Shown: positions 32,801 to 47,000, numbered from the stretch's first letter. The stretch: 64,000 nucleotides of DNA from Rhizophagus irregularis (GCF_026210795.1 NC_089444.1:548501-612500), one strand, 5' to 3'. The notes: generated from the sequence alone by a model not told the origin. Made by a program: numbers and translations.

Positions 32801-35800
32801 TAATTGTCATTAAAATAGGTTGTAGAATATAAAAATGATGATTTTAAAATATATGGAATATCTCAAAATCCTGATACAAAAGATTATATATTTGTTCTTC
32901 AAACTTATTGTGAAGAATGTGGTGAAAAGTATACAATAACATCGTATAAATGGTGTGAACCATGCCAAATAAAAAATTTAAAAGTAAATTTTAAAAATTG
33001 GACTAGTGGAAATGAAAAAATTGATAACTTTATTCAAGAAATGCAATTAGAAAAAAATAGTCCATATAATACTATAGCATTTGAATGGATATCATATGAT
33101 CAATTTAGTGATATCGAGAAAATAAGCAATACAACATATTCAGCATTATGGAAAGTTGGTCCATTGAAATATAATCAGGATAAAGAAGAGTGGGCAAGAA
33201 CACAATTTATAAGAGTTATTTTGAAACTATGTAATTCACAATGTTTGGTTGATGAATTTCTTAATAAGGTATGAATGCTTTAAATATGCTAATCTATATA
33301 TATTTTAAATATTAATGTTTCTATTAAAATAGATTAAAGTATATGAAAATGGTAAAAATTTTGAATTATATGGGATGTCTCAAAATTCAGAAACAAAAGA
33401 TTATATTATGGTTCTTCAAAATAAATACTATGACAAAAGGTACTGTGAAAAATGCATTGAAAAGTATACAGAGATAGAATATGAGTGGTGTAAACCATGT
33501 CAAATAAATAATTTAAAAGAAAATTTCAAAGATTGGACCAGTAAAAATGAAATAATTGATAATTTTATTCAAGAAATGCAATTGAAAGTCAATAGCCTAA
33601 AAGACATAGTATTTGAATGGATATCATATGATCAATTTAATAATATTAAAGAAATAAATAAAACTGTATATTCAGCATTATGGAAAAATGGTCCACTGAA
33701 ATATAATTTGAGTGAAAAGAAATGGGCAAGAGTACGAGCCAAAGAAGTTACTTTGAAACTACTTGATTCACAAAATAAAATTAATAATTTTCTGAATAAG
33801 GTAAGAAAGTTTTAAGTATAATTTAGATAATACAATTTTTAATATTAGTTTTGTTATTAAAACAGATTATAGTATATAAAAGTGATGAAAATTTTGAAAT
33901 ATATGGAATATCTCAAAATCCTGATACAAAAGATTATGTCTTGGTTTCTCAAAGTGGATATTGTCAAGAATGTGATGAAAAATATACAGAAATACAGAAT
34001 AAATGGTGTAAGTCATGTCAAATAAAGAATTTAAAGGAAAATTTTAGAGATTGGACTAGTGGAAATGAAAAAATTGATAATTTTATTCAAGAAATGCAAT
34101 TAAAAGTAAATCATTCATGTGATATAATATTTGAATGGATATCATATGATCAATTTAGTAGTATTAAGGAAGTAAACAATACAATATATTCAGCATTATG
34201 GAATAATGGACCATTGGAATATGAGTCAAATAAAAAGAAATGGGTAAGAGTGCAAGCTAACAAAGAAGTTACTTTGAAACTATGTAACACAAAAAATATG
34301 ATTAATGGTTTTCTAAATAAGGTATGATTTTACGAAAGTTTCTAATTTCTATAAATCTAACTTAAACAATCTTTTAATGTAATTAAAATTGTTTAGGTGG
34401 AAATATACAATAACTATTTCAAAATACATGGAATAGCTCGAAAGCCCGATTCAAAAGATTATATTATGGTTTTCAAGAATTACCATAAAGGATATGTTAA
34501 AAGTTATTGTGAGATATGTATTGAAGAATATACAGACATAAAGTGTAAATGGTGTAAATCATGTCAAATTGATTATTTAAGAAAAAATTTTACAAACTGG
34601 AGTGGGAATGAAAAAATTGATGAATTTATTCAAGAAATGCAATTAAAAATTAATAACCCAAATGTTATAGTATTTGAATGGATACCGTATAATCAATTTA
34701 AGGCTATTAAAATAATAGGTAAAGGTGGATTTGCTACAGCATATTCAGCGAAATGGAAAAATGGTCCATTGCATTATGATAAAGAATGGAAAAGAGGGCC
34801 GTATAAAAAAGTTGCTTTAAAATTGTTAAATAAATCACATGATATAATTGACGAAATTTTAAAAGAGGTATGTGACGTATGGAATTTATAATACATCATG
34901 TTATTAAATATATGACTTATAAGTATATTAACAAGCTCTTATCTTGGTAGATTAAAGCATATTCAATGAATAAATGCGGTAGTAACATTATTAAAATATA
35001 TGGAATATCTCAAGATCCGAAAACAAAAAATTATATTATAGTTCTTCAATATGCGGAAGGTGGAAATTTTAATGATTGGATAAATAAATGTTATAAACAT
35101 TTTGATTGGAATAATAAATTACGAACACTAACTAATATTATTATTGGTTTAAATGAAATTCATCAAAAACAGATGGTTCATCGTGATTTTCACACGGGAA
35201 ATATATTATTTGAATATGGATATGTTAACCAATATAATGATACGTATATTTCAGATATGGGATTATGTGGAGAGATTGGTAATGTAGACAAATCCAAAAT
35301 TTATGGAGTAATGCCTTACGTAGCTCCAGAAGTGTTAAGAGGAAAACCTTACACCAAAGCAGCAGATATATACAGTTTTGGTATGATTATGTATTTTGTA
35401 GCAACTGGAAGACAGCCTTTCTCTGATCATGCTCATGATAAAGTATTGGCATTAGGTATATGTAGTGGAATCAGACCTAAATTAAATGAATTAGAAGCAC
35501 CAAATTGTTACGTTGAATTAATGGAAAGGTGTTGGGATTCTGTTCCAGATAATAGACCAAATGCTATTGAAATAATAGATATTATTTACTCGTATAATCT
35601 TGGTTTGAACGGTGAAATTAATAAACAATTTAAAGAAGCAGAAGAATACAGAAAAGTAAATATCTCATCTATTGAAATCAACCAATCAACAACACATCCA
35701 CAAGCTAGTAATATATCTAGATTATTAAACCCTTTTACGAAAGACCTTCCGAAATGCGATAATAATGATGATCATTCCGAATGTTTAGACTGTTCAATTG

Positions 35801-35808
35801 CTGATTAA
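29870..35808 (+). CDS. Gene A: modular TKL-like kinase with tandem N-lobe repeats (11 exons)
   Basis: Exons 29870-30130, 30209-30664, 30731-31186, 31257-31712, 31779-32237, 32305-32754, 32819-33268, 33333-33800, 33866-34321, 34397-34867 and 34951-35808, all joined in phase 0, 1746 residues. Exon 1 encodes a first N-lobe (SGNEIIDDFI, FKWVPYNQF, IKKIGNGDFAVATW, VNLKYL). Exons 2-9 each encode one module with a degenerate N-lobe. Exon 10 restores a proper loop (IGKGGFATAY) and lysine (VALKLL). The last exon gives the C-lobe: beta5 IVLQYAEGGNF, VHRDFHTGNIL with catalytic Asp, ISDMGLCGE (DFG as DMG, usual for this family), MPYVAPEVLRGKPYTKAADIYSFG and CWDSVPDNRP. It should be an active Ser/Thr/Tyr-like kinase of the TKL-related expansion, cytosolic by sequence (no signal or membrane segment seen). 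The tail is hydrophilic and ends CLDCSIAD. Substrates are unknown. The kinase call is firm; the single-gene model rests on splice sites and phase. Confidence 0.82.
30209..34867 (+). repeat. Gene A: nine tandem exon modules
   Basis: Module of 150-157 residues, one per exon, exon plus intron about 515-530 bases. Order: V-V-E-Y-K, YGISQNPDTKDYIxVLQ (kinase beta4-beta5), YC-x2-C-x11-WC-x2-CQIKNL, NWTSGNEKIDNFIQEMQLK, FEWISYDQFSDIKKIGN (beta1), YSALW (beta2), a Y-x6-EW turn, INLKLFNSQNTIDEFLNK (beta3-alphaC). In modules 1-8 the glycine loop is gone (IGNTIYSALW) while the beta3 lysine is kept. The ninth (exon 34397-34867) has a full loop. Introns between modules also resemble each other, so whole exon-intron units were duplicated. 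Confidence 0.9.
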
Positions 35809-36130
35809 ACTGACTTCAGTGTATATTATAGATTTTATTTAGTCTAATTCATTTGGATATAGTTTAAGATCCGTGTTCGTGTCCTTTTTTTTTAAAAAAA
35901 AAAAGTAGTAAATTTCTTTATTATATTTATTATATTGTTTTTTTTTCGGTTGATTACTATCGGGTCAATATATAGTAATTAAAAATGAAAAAAATTTTTT
36001 ACACTCTTATTATCTATTTAGTATATCTATTGGATATATACATGTTATTAGTTCAACACTGATTTATAGAGTATATGTAAAAATTTATCTTTTACATCAA
36101 TAAAATCAGTTTGTAATTGAGCAAAATCAT

Positions 36131-36931
36131 CAAATTAATATTCTTTCACTAAAATCATGTGATTACAAATTGGGATTTAAACCGGCTGCGTAGAATAATC
36201 ATGTAGATCTTCCTTTTATAGATAATTCCGGCCGGAAATTATTTCCTTATTTAGACGCTGACTGGCATTATCATAATTCCGGCCCTGAAAAAATGCGTAG
36301 AGCTAATAGTAATTTTTTTTTTGGCTGCACCTTACCACTATATATATAGCTCGGGGTCCTAATAATATATTGTATACAATATGCACGCCATAAGTTAATC
36401 TGGAAAATGTCATAATGAAAATGTTTTTCTTTTTTTTTTATTCAGGTTATTATTTATACCATTTTTGGAGATTGGCGAAAAATCGGTAGTCATCCTCCGG
36501 TTTGTATTACAATTGCAAAATAAGCGTGCATTATGATTTCTTTGGGAATATTCTAATAAAAATAAACAATGGTTTACGTTTATTAACTATGATACTATAA
36601 TATTTTGTAAATTTTTCAACGATCTAGTATGCATGTAATTATGTATGTCAGTAACTTGACGTTTTATTATAGGTCGATGTTGTCCGAATATGTGCAATAT
36701 CACTTTAGAAGTGTATATTTTTTTTGCATTTTTATCACAAACTTCGTTTTTAAAATTAGGTTTAAATTAATTACTAGCGAACGTAAATTTAGTAGATTAC
36801 ATTATTTTTCGAAATTTCGTACATTTTATTATCATGACGAATCCAAAAAAGTATTATACAAATAAAATAAATTTAATTACAATAAATGGCATATGATAAG
36901 TAATATTATATAATTACTGCTTATTTTGTTA
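36131..36931. other. Intergenic with dispersed-repeat piece
   Basis: About 36205-36312 (gtagatcttcct, ccggccggaaatt, aattccggccctgaaaaaat, gcgtagagcta) matches the repeat at 29460-29540 and contains CCGGCC words. An open frame at 36629-36865 shows no domain and is not accepted. Confidence 0.5.
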
Positions 36932-37632
36932 TTACCTTTTCTTCTTAATAATTTTAATCATACCAAACATGCCACCAAAACAACTAAGCATTAATGAAAA
37001 GTTTTTGGTTAAATTAATCGATATATTTTGTATTCGCTAAAACATGTACTATATGTATATACTTACTGGTAAATGCATTTATAATAAAATACGTTGTTTG
37101 AGGAGTCGCTTGAATCGTATTTGAACGGTCCTGCGTTGATTACGTCACCTTCATAAAGTCCATTTTCATCTATCTTTAATATAGCTATAAAGAAAACAAT
37201 TCAGCACTTTCTGGAAAACGGCATGAAAAATTTTCAGATACATTTAAATACATGAAATAAAAGTGCCCTACGCTTATGCTTCGGTTAAAAACTTACGACT
37301 TGAGTTATCATTACAATTTCCAAAGGGTCCTGCATTACTTGTAACTGTATGGTCTCCAACTTCATCCCACACTAAAGTACAAGATTTAATTTTGTTGAGA
37401 AATATGAAACATAATATTAGTAAAAAACAAATTAATACATACACCAAACAACACTTTGTCCATCACGAACAATAAGACAATCGGGATAAAATCCAGTGTT
37501 ATTAACTTTTACTACTGCTTTTTTTTTGTTGGAATAAGGCCCTCCCTTTAAAATACAATTTTGTGCAAATACTTGCAAGGCATAAAACATTAAAATGCTT
37601 AATAAAGCTATGATAGATTTTGTCATTATCAT
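36932..37632 (-). CDS. Secreted cupredoxin-like (type 1 copper) protein (4 exons)
   Basis: Minus-strand exons 37632-37443, 37371-37297, 37184-37067 and 36983-36932 join to 144 residues. All donors are GTATGT or GTAAGT and all acceptors TAG. Residues 1-23 form a signal peptide (KSIIALLSILMFYALQVFA, cut before Q24). The mature part looks like a plastocyanin-type beta sandwich: VVKVNNTGFYPDCLIVRDGQ, then W-DEVGDHTVTS with a first copper His (H71), and at the C-terminal end C125-IY-H128-CFGG-M133, the Cys/His/Met ligand set of a type 1 copper site. C52, C83 and C129 could form disulfides. It ends in IKIIKKKR without a visible GPI signal. An extracellular electron-transfer or copper-binding role is expected. 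Its physiological role, including any in symbiosis, cannot be told from sequence. An alternative start is the ATG two codons downstream. Confidence 0.8.
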
Positions 37633-40600
37633 TGTACGTATTCAAATTTTTTTTTTATATTTTTGTAAGGAAGAAGTGAATTTCCTTATGGCCAGTGGAA
37701 AATTTCCCTATTGTTTTAAATAAATATTGTTATTATAAAGCGATACATTATACAGTAGATTATACAAAACCAAAGGTTAACGCTACAAAATGTTACATTG
37801 CATTCTTACGTTTCACATAACTTGCAATACTATTAATTAAAAATTTAAAAACTTGATTCTATTTCTTTATTTTTAATTATTTATATACATATATTATTAT
37901 ATATTTAGAAATAGAAAATATAAAAGCGGTGGAACAATGATTCCAACAAAATTAAATTTACTAGTTATTTGTTTTCTCAAAACATAAAATTAATTTATTA
38001 TTAAAAATTTCTTATTAAAGTCAATATAATCACACCATTTACAAAAATAGTGTTCTATACTACTTACTATAAAGGAACTAAAAATGAAATTTCGAAAAAT
38101 CTTTTTTTACTTTTCTTTTTATCGGAGACTTTTTATCTTTCATTCGTTTTGTACGTTTTGTATAAAGAAAATGTTTACGTGCGTACATATATTTTTTTTT
38201 AATGTCGTGATAATATAGTACAATAATATTTATATTTACAATAAATATTTGTAATCAATCAAATCGGAATTGCCAAGTCTGGAAATGGATCCACGTTACA
38301 TTTTGAACCCACAATTGGCTGTTTGAATAAAGTTCCGCTCAAATTATAATATATTTAAATATTAACATAGATTATCAGATGTCACATAGATTTAACGTAA
38401 TTTTTATCTGTCATATTGTTATGCGCTGGCATAATAAAATTGTTTTATAAAAAAAATTGCATGAACGGGTTCAAATAGATAAACATATAACATATTTTTA
38501 ATATCCTTTAAATAAATGAGTGAGAAAAATATGATTTATATTCCGTTAATTTATGACGATTTTTTGGAACGCCAAAAACTTTTTTTTCAATATAAATTAA
38601 TTCGCCAGAATTTTTTTCTGGTCATGATTCTTTTTTAAAAGAAATGATATTCAATATTAAATTAGAATTAGCAGGTGGTTATTAAATAATAGAAAAATTT
38701 AAATACAGAATATAGCTATAGGTGAACAAAACTGACAATTTCAATTAGAAATCTGTGAATCATAAAAATATAATATATATATATATATAATAACAAGAAT
38801 TTTAATAAGAAATAATGTGTTACTGTACAGCAGTACATACAATATGTCGCTTTTTTAATATTTGTTACTAAAATTTACAATTTTGTACAATTTACAATGT
38901 TCAGAATTTTAACGTAACAGTACCTAACATTTTCATAGGTTATGTACTACTATTTTATTCTAGAAACTAAAAATTTAAAAATTCTTATTTATAAATTAAA
39001 TTATTAATTCGACATAATTCATTGAACTTTTAATTTTTATAATTGTACTTGTGTTACATCAATTAATTCAAATCACGTGGTACATATATTTAAAGTTACA
39101 TGCGTGTGCTTCAAATCACGAAATAAATCAACGTATCACAAGAAAAACAAATACTAGATAATTAAATTACAAAAACAATTGACAAGAATTCCGTTTATAG
39201 AATTTGACGGATTTTTTTTTTATTAAAAAGAGTTTATTTTATTTACACCAAATGTACCACCATATTTACGCCTATTTTGAAAAGTATAATTTCTATTACA
39301 CACGACAATTATAATAAAATAGGCTCAGTTGTGTGACACAAACTAAAAATAACATGCACACGTAAAAAAAAAAATTAAAGATTTTTCGACACGTTTTTTC
39401 GACGAAAATTTCCTGATGTACTAGCAGTTAGTCAACATATTTGAGGTTTATATATTGAAATATTGCTCATTTTTATGATACCTAAGCATATATGTGATTT
39501 CTCGAAGTAGTCGAATTCTGGAAAGTAAACTCCTGGCAATCCTTGATACATCACTTTCATTAACAATATCGATTTTATCACGAATACTATGAAAATCCTT
39601 ATGAAAATATCCCAATTAAGTCCATAAATATTTATAGAGAAAAATACCAGTAATCTTATTATTAATTTTGGGACATTTAGTTTAAACTTTAAAAGAAATT
39701 TCCAAATTCCTATATTTGCAAATCCATAAAAAAAAAATTGAGTAAACCAGTTAATCACTATAAAAACAAAATAATTAATTCATTATATAAGGGCTTCGAG
39801 TTTTTAACCCAGCAGTAACAAAAATATTCGTTGTAAAGAAATTTTTGACTCAAATCAAAAATTCGAAGTTTAAGTTAAAGATTTTACTGATTTTACTGGT
39901 AGGAAGAATAGTGCGGCCAAAATTACATTGAGCGTCGATTATCTTTTTTACTTTACGTGACTTTATCAGACTAAACATTTTTTTTTTAAAAAAAAAGAAT
40001 ATATTTGAAGAGCTTAAATGTGTAATATTGTTAAAAATTTTTATTTACGATAAACTCATTATTCGTAATAAATTTTAAACTTAACCGATGAGTTTTATCA
40101 GAATTACAAAAATCAACATTTTTGAAATCATTTTATTTGTTAAATCACTAAGACCCATATATAGTAGACCCCTTTTTTTAAAATAAATATAACAATAAAA
40201 ATTTAATTTAAGTTAATTTAACATTTGGTCTAAGTTGAACTATTTTATTTTAACAGGTAAGGAAACATTCCGCCATTCAAAAATAAACACTTTTTCATGA
40301 AATTAACCGTTCTTCGGACATAGTTTCAGTATTTTGGCTAAATGGAACAAGGATATTAGGATTAATGATGTACGACTCTTTCAAATAATGACTTTTATTT
40401 TATATAGAAAGATAATTTCTATGGGTTTTAATATGGTACCTCAATTTGCAAGATATTACAAATTTAAAATTTGCTCAATTTATTTATGATATTTATATGT
40501 TTAATAATATTAATACATTGTTTATAAAACTATTTCTTAACAAAAAATATAAAAAATAAAATACGTAATAATTATTTCACGGGGAGTCATCAAATAACTG

Positions 40601-41050
40601 TGTTATTCTGCAGCCGCCAATGATCATCTTATAAATACAATAAACTATTGATTAAACAACGTCAAAAATATCAATAATAATTATGCAATGGTAGTTTATT
40701 TATAGCTTAATAAAAAAATATCAGCATGATGAAAAAAGCATGATCCTATTTGGCTGTAGAATAATATCAATTATTTTCACGGCTGCGCCGTGAAAATCAT
40801 GATATTTATGCGACACGTGAAATAACTCTTTTATCTCATAGGGACTAATGTCCAGTGATGGGAAAGAGTGGGAAAGGTATAAATAAACTATAAAAACACG
40901 TTAGCATGAAAAATATCATCAGAAAAATTACAGGCATAAATATATCATCAAAAAAATCACTGGCGACCAATTACTAAATATGAGATAATATATATAAATT
41001 AATGTAGTCTAATTCTAACGAATCAATCATTCTTGTTGCTTATTCTTAAT
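37633..41050. other. Intergenic AT-rich spacer, 3.4 kb
   Basis: No gene I can support. A 108-residue hydrophobic open frame on the minus strand (39758-39432) lacks any recognised motif. A perfect-stem palindrome lies at 40773-40797. The rest is AT-rich with poly-A/T runs. Confidence 0.45.
40773..40797. repeat. Short perfect hairpin ATTTTCACGGC-tgc-GCCGTGAAAAT
   Basis: Eleven-base stem with a three-base loop in otherwise AT-rich DNA. It could be a foldback end of an element or a cruciform. It is not next to a gene end, so a terminator role is unlikely. Confidence 0.6.
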
Positions 41051-44000
41051 TTAAATCCTACAGTCTAAACAATCAGTAAAAGAATTAAGTGATCGAGATA
41101 TATAGACAGCCTGTGGATGAATAGCTGATTGATTATTTTCATTTGATGAAAGATTCGCTTTTCTATATTCTTCTGCTTCTTTGAATTGTTCTTCAATCTC
41201 ATATTCATTATTTTGAAATTGTAAGACTAATTCATATATTTCAAAAGAATTTGGTCTATTTTCTGGATTTTGGTCCCAATACTTTTTCATTAGGTCAATA
41301 TAATATTTTGGTGCTTCTAGTTCATTGATTTCAGGTCTAATTCCATTACAAATGTCTAACGCCAAAAGCTTATCATGTGGACAATAAGAAAAAGGTTGTT
41401 TTCCGGTTGCCGTAAAATACATAATCATACCAAAACTATATATATCTGCCGCTTGAGTATAAGGCTTTCCACTTAACACCTCAGGAGCTACATAAGGCAT
41501 AACCCCGTAAATTTTGGATTTGTCAACATTACCAATTTCTCCACATAATCCCATATCTGAAATAGATAACATATTACAATCGAACATACTTATGTCATTA
41601 ATAAAAAATAGTATATTTCCTGTATGTAAATCACGATGAACTATCTTTTTTTGATGTATCTCTTTAAGTCCATTACTAATATTATATAATGTATTTATTT
41701 TAGAGAACCAAGAAAAATTTCTGTAATTTTTGTTCATCCAATTATTAAAGTTTCCACCTTCCGCATATTCAAGAACCATAATATATTCTTTTGTATCTGG
41801 ATTTTGTGATAATCCATATATTCTAATTATATTGTTACCATAATTGTTTACCGAATATTTTTTGATCTGTTAAATCATGAAAAAAGAAAAATATTATTAT
41901 GTATAAATAATAAATTAAAATTTATAAAAAAAAATCATTATACCTCATTTAAAAATTCGGTAGTAATATTTAGCGAGTTATATAAGCATTTTAAAGCCAC
42001 TTTTTTATTCTCTTGCTTTTTATCTGAATCATAATATGACGGTCCATCTTTCCATATGGCTGCATATACCGTAGCAAAACCACCTTTATCTATTTCTTTA
42101 ATATTGTAAAACTGACTGTATGGTATCCAGTCAAATATAATATCATGGGAATCATTGATTTTTGATTTCATTTCTCGAATTAAATTATCAATTTTTTCAT
42201 TCCCGCTTATCCAATGTTTAGTCAAATTTCTCATGTAATCTACATCCTGTAAAACTATAATGTATTCTCTTGTAATTGGATTCTGTGATATTCCATATAT
42301 TTTCATATTTTTATTAATTAATAATTGTTTAACCTACAGTATAATAAAAAAATTATTATTACAATGATAATAGAATTTGAATCAAAAAATTTGTAGAGGA
42401 AGTACCTTGCTTAAAAACTCATCAATATTATTTTGTAAATTATGTGAACATTTTAAAGCAACTTCTTTATCCGATTCTCTGATATATTTCTTGTTGTTCC
42501 AAATGATTCCCCAATATAATGGGCCATCCGTCCATTTTGCTGAATATACTGTAGAAAATTTATCTTTATTTACTTCTTTAATGTCGTTAAACTGATTGTA
42601 TGGTATCCACTCAAATATGACATCCAATGGATCATTGATTTCTATCTGCATTTTTTGAATAAAATTATCAATTTTTTCATTTCCACTGATCCAATTAAGT
42701 AAATCTTTAATTTGACATGTTTTACACCATTTATAAGATATATTTGTATATTTTTCGTTACATTTTTCACAATATACATCTTGAAAAACTATAAGGTAAT
42801 CTTTTGTATTTGGGTCTTGTGATATTCCGTATATCATATTATTTTTAATAATTAAGAATTGTTTAACCTATATAATAAATAAGATGATTATTATTATTGT
42901 GGTAAAAAGATTTAAATTAAATTATAAAGAAATTTTATACTTTGTTTAGAAATTCTTCAGTATTTTGCAAATTATGTAAATATTTTAAAGCAAGCTCTTT
43001 ATCTGATCCTCTTATATATATTTTTTTTCTAATTTCCCAAAATAATGGACCATCCATCCATTTTGCTGAATATACCGTAGAAAATTTATCTTTGTTTACT
43101 TCTTTAATATTATTAAACTGGTTGTATGGTATCCACTCAAATACAGTATCTGATGGATCATTATTTTCTATTTGCTTTTCTTGAATAAAATTATCAATTT
43201 TTTCATTTCCGCTGGTCCAATTAAGTAAATCTTTAATTTGACATGTTTTACACCATTTATAAGATATGTTTGTATATTTTTTGTTACATTTTTCGCAATT
43301 TATATCTTGGATAACTATGATATAATAATTTGTATTTGGATTTTGAGATATTCCATATATCATATTATTTTTAATAATTAAGGATTTTTCAACCTATATA
43401 ATAATAATTGATTATTAATATGGTAAAAAGATATAAATTAATTTATAAAGAAATTTCATACTTTGTTTAGAAATTCATCAATACGTTGTATATTACGTAA
43501 ATATCTCAAAACAACTTCAAAACCTGATCTTCTTATATATTTTTTATTCCAGGTTTCCCAGTATAATGGACCATCCATCCATGTTGCTGAAAGATTATCT
43601 TCATTCATTTCTTTAATGTTAGTAAACTGATTGTATGGAATCCACTCAAAAACATTATTCCATGAATAATTAATTTCTATTTGCTTTTCTTGAATAAAGC
43701 TATCAACTTTTTTATTTCCACTAGTCCAGTTAGTAAAATTTTTCCTTAAATAAATAATTGAACATTGTTTACACCATTTTTTATCTATATTTGTATAAAC
43801 TTTGTTGCATCTTATACAGTATTCTTTATCTTTTTTTTCTTGAAAAGCTATTGTATATTTCCTATTATATGGACTTTGAGATATTCCAAATATTTCAAAG
43901 TTAATTGAATATGCTTTAACCTATTATATATATTAAAAAAAAATAAATTAATATTAAAAAAACAAATAAATTTGTATAAGTTATTACATACCTCATTTAA

Positions 44001-47000
44001 AAATTCATCAATACTTTGCAAATTATGTGGACACTTTAAAAAAACAATTTCTTTATCTGATCTTCTTACACATTTTTTATTCCAAGTTTCCCAATATAAA
44101 GAACCACTTTTCCATTTTACTGAGTATAATGTAAAAAGATCATCCTTGCTCACTTCTTTAATGTTAATAAACTGATTGAATGGTATCCATTCAAATATTT
44201 TATCGTTGTAACCACCAATTTTTAGTCTCATTTCTTGAATAAATTTATCAATTTTTATGTTACCATTAGTCCATTTTGGAGAAATATTTTTTAAATAATC
44301 TACTGAGCATATTTTGCACCATTTATAGTATTCATCTGTATATTTTATATTACATTTTCTACAGCAAAAATCTTGGTAAGCTATAACATAATTCTTCGTA
44401 TTTGGATTTTGAGATATTCCATATATTTTAAATTTAGTCAAAGATGCTTTGACCTATTAAATGTAAAAAATAAAGTTAATATTAAATCTAAGATGTAAAT
44501 TAAATTTGTGGAAAATTTTCGTACCTTATCTAGAAATTTATCAATATTTTGTAGATTATGAAAATATTTTAAAAGAACAATTTCATTTAATTTTCTATTA
44601 TATTTTTTTATTTTTTTATCCCAAAATAATGGTCCATCTTCCCATTTTGCCAAATATACTGTAAAAAAATCTACTTCATTAATATCAAAAAACTGATCAT
44701 ATGGTATCCATTCAAATACTATTTCATTTACACTCCAATTAATAATACTATAATTAAAAAATTGATTAAATGGTAACCATTCAACATAAGAATTATTGAC
44801 TTCTAGTCTTTCTTGGATAAAATTATCAATTGTTTCATTTCCACTCCAATTAATACTAATAAAATTTTTTATGTGATATGGATCATAACTTTCAATACCT
44901 AAAATCATAATATAATCATTTGTATCTGGATTTCGAGATATTCCATATAATACTGAATTTGCTTTAATCTAATAAAATTTAAATAAATAAGTTATTATTA
45001 TATATTCAAAATGATTTTAAGTTTATAGAAAATTTCATACTTCATTTAGAAATTTGTCAATGCTTTGTAAAATATGTGAATATATTAAATAAACTTTTAT
45101 GTCAAATTTTCTATTAAATTTTTTATTCCAAGGATCCCAATATAATGGGCCATTCATCCATATTGCTGAATAGGTTGTAAAAAAATTATTTTCATACATT
45201 TTTTTAATGTTATTAAACTGGTTGTATGGAATCCACTCAAAAACATTACTCCATGAGTGATTAATTTCTATTTGCCTTTCTTGAATAAAATTATCAATTT
45301 TTTCATTTCCACTAGTCCAGTCAGTAAAACTTTTCCTAAAATAAATTATTGAACATTGTTTACACCATTTATTAAATATATTTGTATAAACTTTATTACA
45401 TTTTATACAATATTCTCTATTTTGTTTTTCTTGAAAAACCATTATATATTTCTCTGTTTCTGGATTTTGAGATATTCCAAATACTTCAAAATTAATTGAA
45501 TATGCTTTAACCTATTACATATATAAAAAAATAAGTTAATATTGAAGTTCACAAACCAATTTTGTATATAAATTAACATACCTCATTTAAAAACTCATCA
45601 ATACTTTGTAAATTATGTGAATATTTTAAATCAATTTCTTTATCTGACCTTCTTACATATTTTCTTTCCCGGGTTTTCCAATATAATGGACCATTCATCC
45701 ATATTGCTAAATAGGTTGTAAAAAAATTATTTTCATACATTTTTTTAATGTTATTAAACTGATTGTATGGAATCCACTCAAAAACATTACTCCATGAGTG
45801 ATTAATTTCTATTCGCCTTTCTTGAATAAAATTATCAATTTTTTCATTTCCACTAGTCCAGTCAGTAAAATTTTTCCTAAAATAAATTATTGAACATTGT
45901 TTACACCATTTATTAAATACATTTGTATAAACTTTATTACATTTTATACAGTATTCTTTATTTTGTTTTTCTTGAAAAGCCATTATATATTTCTCTGTTT
46001 CTGGATTTTGAGATATTCCAAATACTTCAAAATTATTTGAATATGCTTTAACCTATTACACATATAAATAAATAAATTAATATTGAAGAACACAAACTAA
46101 TTTTGTATATAAATTAACATACCTCATTTAAAAACTCATCAATACTTTGTAAATTATGTGAATATTTTAAAACAATTTTTTTATCTGACCTTCTTACATA
46201 TTTTCCTTCCTGAGTTTCACAATATAATGGTCCGTCTATCCATATTGCTGAAAGACTATCTTCATTCATTTCCTCAATGATAAAAAACTGATTGTATGGA
46301 ATCCACTCAAATACAAAATCATGGTCATTAATTTTTATTTGCCTTTCTTGAATAAAATTATCAATTTTTTCACTTCCACTACTAATCAAATTAGTTAAAT
46401 CTTTAAGTTGGCACAATTTACACCATTTATAAGATATATTTGTGTATCGTTCATTACACTTTTTACAATATATATCTTGAAAAACTATGATATAATCTTT
46501 TGTATTTTGGTCTTGAGATATTCCATATATCATGTTATTATTAATAATTAAGGATTGTTTAACCTAGTATATAATAAAATAGATTATTATTATGGTAAAA
46601 AGTTCAAAATTGACTTATAAAAAAATTTCATACTTTGTTTAGAAATTCATCAATACTTTGTAAATTATGTAAATATTTTAAAACAATTTCTTTATCTGAC
46701 CTTCTTACATATTTTCTTTTCCAAGTTTCCCAATATAATGGCCCATCTATCCATGTTGCTGAAATACTATCTTCATTCATTTCTTTAATGTTAGTAAACT
46801 GATTGTATGGAATCCACTCAAAAACATTACTCCATGAGCGATTAATTTCTAATTGCTTTTCTTGAATAAAGTTGTCAACTTTTTCATTTCCACTAGTCCA
46901 GTCAGTAAAATTTTTCCTAAAATAAATTTTTGAACATTGTTCACACCATTTACACCATTTAGTAAATACATTTGTATAAACTTTATTACATTTTATACAG

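Larger units (their letters stand above)
29745..36130 (+). repeat. Segmental duplication, copy A (partner 55625-60370)
   Basis: Homology with copy B starts upstream of the genes (cgggccgtaattttccggttttgtatttatt against cgggccgtaatttttcagttttgtatttatt) and ends downstream of the stops (tgttcaacactgat ... aaatcagtttgtaattgagc in both). Both copies are in the same orientation and hold genes A and B, which differ mainly in the number of repeat modules. Confidence 0.85.

Noticed and set aside
39432..39758. 108-residue hydrophobic open frame on the minus strand
   Set aside because: No motif, codon use like AT-rich spacer; could be an exon of an unseen gene but nothing supports it.
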